Part shown: positions 58,201 to 64,000 of the stretch, one piece after another
Layout: every line of letters starts with the position of its first letter
Numbering within the stretch: position 1 is the first letter of the stretch
Source: Acanthochromis polyacanthus
Taxonomy: Eukaryota > Chordata > Actinopteri > Pomacentridae
Assembly (NCBI RefSeq): GCF_021347895.1
Contig: NC_067134.1
Coordinates: forward strand, 26,064,347 to 26,128,346
Direction: 5' to 3'
DNA: 64,000 bases
Notes under the pieces: generated by a model
The model's database searches: none
Told to the model about the DNA's origin: nothing
What the model saw: only the letters and a program-made list of their open reading frames with translations
Translations under genes and position numbers: made by a program

Positions 58201-61200
58201 CTGAATCTGCTGGAGTCATTATTCCAGCAAACATCTGTCCTACTTGGACTTTTCTGTCAAGAAGAAAAAAAATGTTTTGTGCTTTATTACGACCTGAGAA
58301 TCTCATCCTTTGTGGAAGTGTTTCAACCTACAAAAACTCCCATAACAAGCTAATATTTACTGATAAATCAAGCTGACCTCTTTGTTACTCTGCTCTGTTA
58401 TGGATTAAAGAAAATACTGTTCACATGAGATGTAGCATTGATGCGAAGCTTGCGCTCTGCTGATTACTTAACATTTTCATGCTAATGTCTTTATTGTCCA
58501 GGTTACCCAGCAAGACGTGAAGAAAGAGAATCCTCTGCAGTTTAAGTTCAGAGCAAAATTCTTCCCTGAAGACGTCTCAGAGGAACTCATCCAAGAGATC
58601 ACCCAGAGACTCTTCTTCTTGCAGGTAATCAGACGCTCACTGCACAAACTCATGGCTTCATCAACATTTTTACTGAGACAAATAGTGCAAAGATGATGTT
58701 ATTTTATTATTTCCCAAGCTACACTTTATCATATTGTGTGATTCATTAGCATCATTCAGCTGCCACTTTGTGCTTTTTCTTTCTTTGTACACTGAAGTAT
58801 AATTTGAGAAGAAACAGGCTATTGAATAAGACCCATTTGTCCCTGTCACCCACACCTGTTCTGCCAGGTCAAAGAGGCCATCCTGAACGATGAGAACTAC
58901 TGTCCTCCAGAGACAGCTGTGCTGCTGGCTTCATACGCCGTCCAGGCCAAGTACGGAGACTACAGCAAAGACGTCCACAAGGCCGGGTACCTCACCCACG
59001 ACAGACTGCTGCCTCAGAGGTACACGCACAAAATATGCCAGAACACGCACAGTAAAGTCAGAATTATGAGTTCCCAAGGAGAAAAGGAAAGCTTTCCTAA
59101 AATTCAGCAGGCGTGTGCTTCACTGTAAATATTTTATTTAGCAATGCAGCTCTATTGCTTCACTTTCTGTCAAATGACAAAAAGAATTACCTCTGAGTCA
59201 GCCTGCCTTTGTGCCTCTTCAGGAAGAGCCTTTATGAATCTTTGAAACTATTTCAAAGGAAGTTAGTCTAGATTAAGATAGCAAAATCAACTTGCATGAG
59301 CTGTCAGTTTGATCAGCAGCCGTGCACAGTGAGCTAACCTTGACTGCTGCCCTGCATTCTAACCTTTTAGCTAGGCTCCTTACATGCTTGCTAATACTTT
59401 ATATGAACAGTCGAGACCATTGTTTTAAGAGCATAGATTAATTTATCAGAGTTAACTTGAATCCATCAGTTTTTGGCAGATTTGTGCAGAGGCGTTCATG
59501 ATACAACCATTCATGAACTGGTTCTGTTCAGCCGGCCTCCTCCTCTGCCAACAGCAGTCCTTCTTGCCGTGAGCAGATTTTGTGTGAACAGAGATGGAGG
59601 GGGTGCTCATCATTACGGTGAAAAAAGATTTTATCAGTTTTAAATGGCAAAAAATAATCAGCAGTAATTTTGTGTTGTAAGTTTCGATATTGCGACAGAA
59701 TTCCACAAATGCATCAATGTATGGGAAACAACGTAATAAATGCATTCAAAAATGCGTCGGTGAAGATACGAAGACGAACTCGTCTCTCCTTGATCGTTTT
59801 GAGTTTTTTTGATGGGGGGCCGTTGCCAAAGAAAATCCCCACTGCATCTCAAAACCACACTAAAGCACAGATCTGCATCTCGTGCACGCAAATTATATAA
59901 TATGGACGAGCTGGAAGCATTTGCTAAGCAGAAATGGGCTAAAATCCCTCAAGAGACATGTGCCAACCTAGTTAAGAAACGGCAGTAAAACGCTGCTGAC
60001 AGCTGTGAGCCGGAAAGGTCACATTACTGAGCAAGGGCTAAATTTTAATAATAATTGTTATAGTTTTGGCTTTGTCGTTTTCATTTTTTGTTGTGATTTT
60101 GTGTGTTACTAAACCATCTTAATCAAACTTCAGTGAGATTTTATCTTTATTCTTTTGGCAATTATCTCGCAAACACTTTCTGCTCACTTCCTTAGAAAAT
60201 CAAAAGGTGCTGTAAAGGTTTACAAATGAGGCTCAGAGTTGTGACCTAAATGGTTTGACTCTGCCGGTCGCAGCACTTGAGACCAAGATTCAAAATATTT
60301 ATTGTACCCTTAGGTAAATTCAGTTTACAGTGAGTGAGTTCTCTCGTATTGTAACACACCTAAAAAAACAACACAAGACAAGACAAAGTGACGACAGCGC
60401 TACGGCTAAAAGAGCAAGGAACATAGCCCCAAAGTAAAAGCAAGATAGATTAAAAAAATAAATTAATAAAAATGGCTAAAAATATGTCAGACCAAGCTAG
60501 ATAAAAATGTGCCATCCATGAGATTAAGATGAGAGAAGCAATACAAGGAGTAACTATATTACGGACACATTTCCAAACCATGAAATGAGGCAAAAAGAGA
60601 AGACTGATTCGATAAAACAGGATCAATATAGTCCTGTCAATGTTAAAAATGGACGGTTTTCTCAGACAAAACAAACTATCTACCTTTGGTTTTCACGCAA
60701 AAATGGAAATCTGTCTCGTCCTCTGTTGGAATTTTCTATGATTTCCTCCTGAGGAAGTAATTCTGTGCTGCTCGACATTCCTTGAGGTGAACGTCAGTGT
60801 GTGTGTGTGTGTTTGTGCACAGAGTCCTGGAGCAACACAAGCTGACTAAGGAGCAATGGGAGGACAGGATACAGACTTGGCATGAAGAGCACAGAGGAAT
60901 GCTCAGGTGTGTCAGACTTTCCTAATCACATTCCTGACTTCACACACTCCACAAAGATAGAAGTAAACATGTTTGAACTTGATGTGTAGTTACAAAAAAA
61001 AAAAATCCTCATTTTTGGCTAATTTTTCGTTCTTGGCCATGAGTTTTGTAAAAATAAAATGCACAGAGGTTGAATTTTGTGCTGACAGATGTGATTGTAT
61101 TTGTATAAAAAGTCCTCCAACTCCTCTGGCTTTTCTCCAGAGAGGACTCGATGATGGAGTATCTTAAAATCGCCCAGGACTTGGAGATGTACGGAGTCAA

Positions 61201-63274
61201 CTACTTTGAGATCAAAAACAAGAAGGGCACGCAGCTGTGGCTGGGCGTGGATGCTCTCGGCCTCAACATCTACGAACACGAGGACAAGTAAGAGACGCAC
61301 AAACAGAACGTTGCTTAAGTCCGAGGGGGGGGAAAAAAACTAACGTGGGACTAATTCTGTAACGTAGTGATGAAACTGCACTTCAGCTTTCAAAATGTTT
61401 CCTCTTTTTGGATGCATTGTCTTTAAAAAATTAATTCTTACATCCAGATTGTGTGTTGATGTTCCAAAAGGGATGTTTTGACGTTAATCCCGTCACACAG
61501 GCATATTGTTTTCAAAGCTGCAGTTAAAGACAAAGGCTTCTAAGGCGGCGTGTCACAATCAGACGTGTGTTCAGGCATGTCATCATAACGCCGTCTGTTA
61601 GACTTTCTGCCACAACCTCACCACAAAATCAGAGCAAAACTTGAGTCATAGTAATTCAAATACAAACCATGAGAAGGTACATTCAGATTTTACAGAAACC
61701 TGTATTTGCTCTGAGCAGTTTTACACCATAAAGTGAATGGAATAGAATAAGCAAAGCCGAGTGGAATGCTTCCCTCTGATCACCTCTTTGCCTCTCTCTG
61801 GGTCCTTTTCAATTACATTTTGTGAGTGAATTGAATTCTGAGTGAAGGGTTTTAATATGTTTAATAGATTTCCAGCAACTTTAATCATCCAAACCAGTTG
61901 GCAAGGGATTTAAACGCTCACCAGACAGGGATAATTATGTGGGCTTTGTGTAGGCTACAGAGCACACACTGTGGCATTTCAAACAGTTCTGTTTGGCTTT
62001 GACATTGTTAAAGTCATGATATATATTTATTGTGGCTTAAGGCTGAATCTGTGGAAGCAGTTTGCAGACTTTCTTTTTTTTAAATCAATAGTTGGGTGGT
62101 GTAGCGCATATAAATCTGAAACTTTGTACCATAATGTGGATCCATCTGCCAACAAATGTTACATTGTTGTAGAGCTAACACTGAAATTGCTTTTGCAACA
62201 TTTTATAGTAAAAAATATCATGCCGTCTAATGGCTAATCAACAGAAAGAGGACAAATCTGTAGTATTTCTAAGCTGCAAATTATAAATAATTATTGCACA
62301 AAGAGTCCAACAAGTTTAGAGGAAACGGATATTTTTAGAACCGAGGGAAAGGTGGGGAAAGGAAAGCAGTCTTTCCTGTCCTCTCTGTTTCGTTTTTTTC
62401 CCCCATTTGTTGGAGAAAGGATGGATTTAATCACTGCTCTCATAGTATTTCCTCTCACTGACTCTCCGCTTTGCCTTTTTGTCCGTTATGTGGGGTCATC
62501 GCAGCTGTCATCCTTCTTCCCTTGTCCAGGTGACATGTGAAGGAAACGAGAAAGATTGCAACACTAAGATAGCACAGGGTAGTTTCTGTCTCTCTGTAGG
62601 CAGCGGCTTCCTCGCTATCCCTTTCCTTTCTGTCTTTTTATTTCTTGATCAGAGAGCTTCCGTTATCTTTGTAATTCTTGGCAGCAAGTAGTTTTTGACG
62701 TGTTTTCACTCCTCCACTCTTACGAGATTTTTTTTTTTTCCACTTAAACACTAAAAAAGTCAATCGAAACTCTTTTCTGTGTCATAATTTCCTGCAGTGT
62801 GGTCTGTTTATATGAGGCACCATCTGCTGGCAGAATTCTATAAAACATGCCGTTACATCCTGTCCTCAGCGCTCACCAGTGACCATGTTTTAATATTTTC
62901 AGGTTGACACCAAAGATCGGCTTCCCCTGGAGTGAGATCCGAAACATCTCTTTCAATGACAAGAAGTTTGTCATCAAACCTATTGACAAGAAAGCACCTG
63001 TGAGTCAGATTTATCAAAAAAGCCGAACACTCCGCCGGTATTTTAGCTTTCAGCTTTATGCAAATGCTTTATATTATATCTGCATTTTGTCTCTTTTTAA
63101 ATACTTGCAGGACTTTGTGTTTTACGCCCCACGACTGCGCATCAACAAGCGTATTTTGGCGTTGTGTATGGGTAACCACGAGTTGTACATGAGGAGGAGA
63201 AAGCCGGACACCATCGAGGTGCAGCAGATGAAAGCTCAAGCTCGGGAGGAGAAGCATCACAAACAGATGGAGAG
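43243..63274 (+). CDS. rdx: radixin (ERM family membrane-cytoskeleton linker), spliced, 3' part outside window
   Basis: Radixin links the plasma membrane to cortical actin. Its N-terminal FERM domain binds PIP2 and the tails of membrane proteins, and its C-terminal domain binds F-actin. Nine coding segments join in frame: 43243-43254, 56848-56931, 57114-57209, 58502-58624, 58868-59019, 60823-60906, 61141-61287, 62903-62999 and 63111-63274. They total 959 nt, giving residues 1-319 plus two bases of the next codon. All introns are GT/AG. FERM lobes are about F1 5-82, F2 96-195 and F3 204-297; the helical region starts after about 300. Lysines 63/64, 253/254 and 262/263 (the PIP2 site defined in ezrin) and Tyr146 are present. 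Radixin rather than ezrin or moesin is indicated by [24 protein letters not shown] and [10 protein letters not shown]. The ATG (MPKP) is the family start. The remaining helix, proline-rich linker and C-ERMAD with its regulatory threonine lie beyond 64000. A fish rdx paralogue cannot be excluded. Confidence 0.96.
43645..44218 (+). mobile_element. 574-bp TIR element with RecQ-type helicase fragment
   Basis: Terminal inverted repeats TAGCCTAGCCGTGCTAGAC (left) and the complement TAGCCTAGCCGCGCTAGAC (right) differ at one base in 19. The element is flanked by an exact 9-bp duplication CCTCAGTTC (43636-43644 and 44219-44227). Unoccupied target sites survive in sister copies of the host repeat at 4643-4651 and 38330-38338. 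A 9-bp duplication is typical of Mutator-like elements, but I cannot assign the superfamily without the transposase. Confidence 0.75.
43869..44063 (+). pseudogene. RecQ-type DNA helicase fragment carried inside a transposon
   Basis: A 64-codon open frame without an ATG reads [18 protein letters not shown], then [20 protein letters not shown]. This is the start of a superfamily-2 RecQ helicase core: the Q-motif-like region followed by Walker A (PTGYGKS). Similarity ends at about 44050, before motif Ia, and a stop follows. RecQ-like frames of this kind recur in fish genomes. Here the fragment sits entirely within the inverted repeats of the 574-bp element, so it travelled with it. It cannot make a working helicase, since motifs Ia-VI are missing. 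Confidence 0.7.
44360..45486 (+). mobile_element. hAT-like non-autonomous element (family B), hosting a Harbinger MITE
   Basis: The left end CGGGTGAAAGTAAGCC and the complement of the right end CAGGGGTGAAAGTAGT form inverted repeats. An exact 8-bp duplication CTCAAACT flanks it (44352-44359 and 45487-45494). Sister copies of the surrounding repeat lack the element at the matching position (near 4950 and 8530). It has about 427 bp of its own sequence and is split by the element at 44767-45466. No transposase motif is visible. Confidence 0.7.
44767..45466 (-). mobile_element. PIF/Harbinger-type MITE, 700 bp
   Basis: The ends are TGGTGCTTTCACAC (left) and the complement GGGTGCTATCACACC (right). 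TAA flanks both sides (44764-44766 and 45467-45469), the 3-bp TWA duplication of PIF/Harbinger elements. On the minus strand a frame starting at 45208 reads [20 protein letters not shown] and then [20 protein letters not shown]. It looks like the decayed N-terminus of an element-encoded protein, but I cannot place it firmly. The frame continues past the element, so the rest is not coding. Confidence 0.7.
46762..47275 (-). mobile_element. Harbinger-type MITE with Myb/SANT-like domain remnant
   Basis: The ends AGCTGGGTTTCCATTAC and the complement AGCTGCGTTTCTATTAC form inverted repeats, flanked by ATT on both sides. The word GTTTCCATT recurs inside, near each end. On the minus strand from the ATG at 47065-47063, a frame reads [20 protein letters not shown] and then [11 protein letters not shown] before a stop. 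This matches the first helices of the Myb/SANT-like protein that PIF/Harbinger elements encode beside their transposase. The fragment is broken and non-functional. Confidence 0.65.
51756..52462 (-). mobile_element. hAT-like element with broken BED-finger transposase N-terminus
   Basis: Inverted ends TAGGGGTGTAACGGTAC and (complement) GAGGGGTGTAACGGTTC are flanked by an exact 8-bp duplication GTGAATAG (51748-51755 and 52463-52470). The minus strand reads [15 protein letters not shown], then [11 protein letters not shown], an in-frame stop and [10 protein letters not shown]. That is a BED zinc finger with CxxC (about 52084-52096) and the His ligands (about 52016-52033). A one-base frame change leads to [20 protein letters not shown] and then [18 protein letters not shown], the segment after the finger in ZBED/hAT transposases. 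The catalytic core is absent. The perfect target duplication suggests a fairly recent insertion. Confidence 0.75.
56848..56931 (+). CDS. rdx: rdx exon 3: codons 5-32 (FERM F1)
   Basis: This 84-nt exon encodes [20 protein letters not shown] and then TGKQLFDQ, the first strands and helix of the ubiquitin-like F1 lobe. The acceptor is TTTTGTCTTCTAG and the donor is CAG|GTCAGC; both ends are phase 0. The preceding intron (43255-56847) is about 13.6 kb and holds most of the mobile DNA in this gene. Confidence 0.96.
57114..57209 (+). CDS. rdx: rdx exon 4: codons 33-64 (FERM F1)
   Basis: This 96-nt exon has phase 0 at both ends. It encodes [20 protein letters not shown] and then [12 protein letters not shown]. 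It ends with Lys63-Lys64, which contribute to phosphoinositide binding in ezrin. The acceptor is TTGGCTGTTAG and the donor is AAG|GTCTGT. The upstream intron is only 182 nt. Confidence 0.96.
58502..58624 (+). CDS. rdx: rdx exon 5: codons 65-105 (F1/F2 junction)
   Basis: This 123-nt exon has phase 0 at both ends. It begins [20 protein letters not shown] and ends [10 protein letters not shown], with donor CAG|GTAATC. It covers the end of F1 and the first helix of F2. The boundary after codon 105 is notable, because I recall codons 65-156 as a single exon in mammalian ERM genes (see findings). Confidence 0.96.
58868..59019 (+). CDS. rdx: rdx exon 6: codons 106-155 and two bases of 156 (FERM F2)
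   Basis: This 152-nt exon runs from [20 protein letters not shown] to HDRLLPQ plus AG. It holds the acyl-CoA-binding-protein-like helices of F2 and Tyr146 (in AGYL). The acceptor CTGCCAG ends at 58867 and the donor GTACAC starts at 59020. The split arginine codon (AG|A) is completed by the next exon. Confidence 0.95.
60823..60906 (+). CDS. rdx: rdx exon 7: codons 156-183 and two bases of 184 (FERM F2)
   Basis: This 84-nt exon encodes R(split)[20 protein letters not shown] and then EEHRGML plus AG. It follows a short GT repeat and the acceptor GTGCACAG. The donor is CAG|GTGTGT. It covers the last helices of the F2 lobe. Confidence 0.95.
61141..61287 (+). CDS. rdx: rdx exon 8: codons 184-232 and two bases of 233 (end of F2, start of F3)
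   Basis: This 147-nt exon encodes R(split)[18 protein letters not shown], then [18 protein letters not shown] and [12 protein letters not shown] plus AA. The acceptor is TTTTCTCCAG and the donor is GTAAGA. It holds the start of the PTB/PH-like F3 lobe, whose groove binds peptide tails of membrane partners. Residues EDSMMEY and YEHEDK favour radixin over ezrin and moesin. Confidence 0.96.
62903..62999 (+). CDS. rdx: rdx exon 9: codons 233-265 (FERM F3)
   Basis: This 97-nt exon completes Lys233 and encodes [20 protein letters not shown] and then [12 protein letters not shown]. It holds Lys253/254 and Lys262/263, the PIP2-contacting basic patch defined in ezrin. The acceptor is TAATATTTTCAG and the donor is CCT|GTGAGT. 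The next intron is short, in frame and stop-free (see findings). Confidence 0.96.
63111..63274 (+). CDS. rdx: rdx exon 10: codons 266-319 and two bases of 320 (end of F3, start of helix)
   Basis: This 164-nt exon encodes [20 protein letters not shown], then [20 protein letters not shown] and [14 protein letters not shown] plus AG. It finishes the FERM domain and enters the long central helix. The acceptor is TACTTGCAG and the donor is GTACTG at 63275. The downstream exons are beyond the window edge. Confidence 0.96.
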
Positions 63275-63363
63275 GTACTGCAAGGGCGCACTCACGACCA
63301 GATAGACATTTTATTTATGCAACGTCTATGCGTTTATTTGTTACCTGTGCTGCTCTAAAACAA

Positions 63364-63560
63364 GGTGTGATCAAGAAGTTTAAAGTCTACATATAAAAAG
63401 CAAAAACCCTTGATGTTTATGTGGCCGTCTTCCCCTTCAAAGTAGCCCTGTTGTTCAGTGATACTCCGCCTCCAGCGCTCCTGCCAACTTCTGGAAGTCA
63501 AGTTTACAAACATGTCAAGCATCATCTGGGGCAAGTGTAACAGGAAGACGTTGCAAGAAG
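63364..63560 (-). pseudogene. mariner-like transposase C-terminal fragment
   Basis: The minus-strand frame contains SRSWQERWRRSITEQQGYFE followed by GED, which resembles the C-terminal RWxxC(I/V)xxxGxYFEGD motif of mariner-type transposases. It is followed by a short 3' tail ending near TTGATCACACCTTG. The catalytic part is absent. It lies in the rdx intron after codon 320. Confidence 0.4.
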
Positions 63561-63654
63561 TCAAATGGAGCTAATAGGGCGGGCAGTTATGTCGGTATTG
63601 ACATTGCCCCACAGTTCAGGCAGAATGTTCTCCCTTAGACACTACGGGATCTTA

Positions 63655-63910
63655 AAGCAGATCTCAGTCCTTTTCCACCAAAAAGAACCAGGTGCTAGTT
63701 TGGGGCTGATGCTTAGTTGGTTCAAATCTTGCGCCGCCTAAGAACCGGTTTGCTTTTCCATTGACAAGGAGCCGACTTAGAGCGTCACCGTAGAGCGTCA
63801 TTGCATCACTGTAAAACGTGCATGTGTAGCCGTTCCGCAACGTTCGTGCACCGTAAACGTGCTCATGCTGTTCCTGAGTTTTCAAGCATACATTGCGATC
63901 CAGAAACAAA
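63655..63910. repeat. dispersed fish repeat, truncated by the window edge or decayed
   Basis: CTTTTCCACCAAAAAGAACC and TTTTCCATTGACAAGGAGCC with a central AAGAACCGGTTTG resemble a common teleost MITE. Only one plausible end is visible, so I cannot classify it. Confidence 0.3.
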
Positions 63911-64000
63911 TCAAGCAAACTGTTAGTAGCTACCTGTTTTCATCGTAGTCACAGGCTACGATGACGACACTTCAGAAAACTGGTAATTATCAGACCTGTT

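Overview
This is a piece of vertebrate nuclear DNA, almost certainly from a teleost fish. The evidence is one spliced gene with GT/AG introns, a TATA-less CpG-rich promoter, long CA/CT/CGCA microsatellites, and many teleost-style DNA-transposon remnants (hAT, PIF/Harbinger, piggyBac, Tc1/mariner, Tigger/pogo, Mutator-like) next to LINE tails. There are no operons, ribosome binding sites, CRISPR arrays or prokaryotic genes. Almost every long open frame is a by-product of low-complexity or repeat DNA.

The only gene I can name is rdx (radixin) on the + strand from about 40.8 kb to beyond the right edge. It has a CpG-rich promoter and a non-coding first exon ending at 41050. A second exon (43161-43254) carries the ATG, and eight more coding exons follow between 56848 and 63274. 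Together they encode residues 1-319 plus two bases of the next codon: the complete FERM domain and the start of the central helix. The rest of the helix and the C-terminal actin-binding domain lie outside the window. Residue numbering matches mammalian ERM proteins with no indels, and the lysines of the PIP2 site (63/64, 253/254, 262/263) are present.

From 1 to 40 kb I recognise no gene. This part holds dispersed repeats, tandem arrays (1.5-2.1, 12.6, 20.4-20.9, 30.6-31.5, 35.2-35.8 kb), microsatellites, and a few weak exon-like segments: a two-exon minus-strand frame at 25980-27170, single segments at 17954-18026, 33386-33505 and 35964-36068, and a short plus-strand frame at 29011-29142.

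The most informative structures are transposon copies with readable footprints. At 43388-45851, inside the first coding intron of rdx, an old hAT-like element was hit by a 574-bp element carrying a RecQ-type helicase fragment (9-bp target duplication) and by a second hAT-like element (8-bp duplication). The second element was itself hit by a Harbinger-type MITE (TAA duplication). Sister copies of the oldest element elsewhere in the window preserve unoccupied target sites, so the order of insertion can be read directly. Other copies carry decayed fragments of their parents' proteins: BED zinc fingers at 6.9 and 52.1 kb, a Myb/SANT-like domain at 47.0 kb, and a Tigger transposase N-terminus at 11.3 kb.
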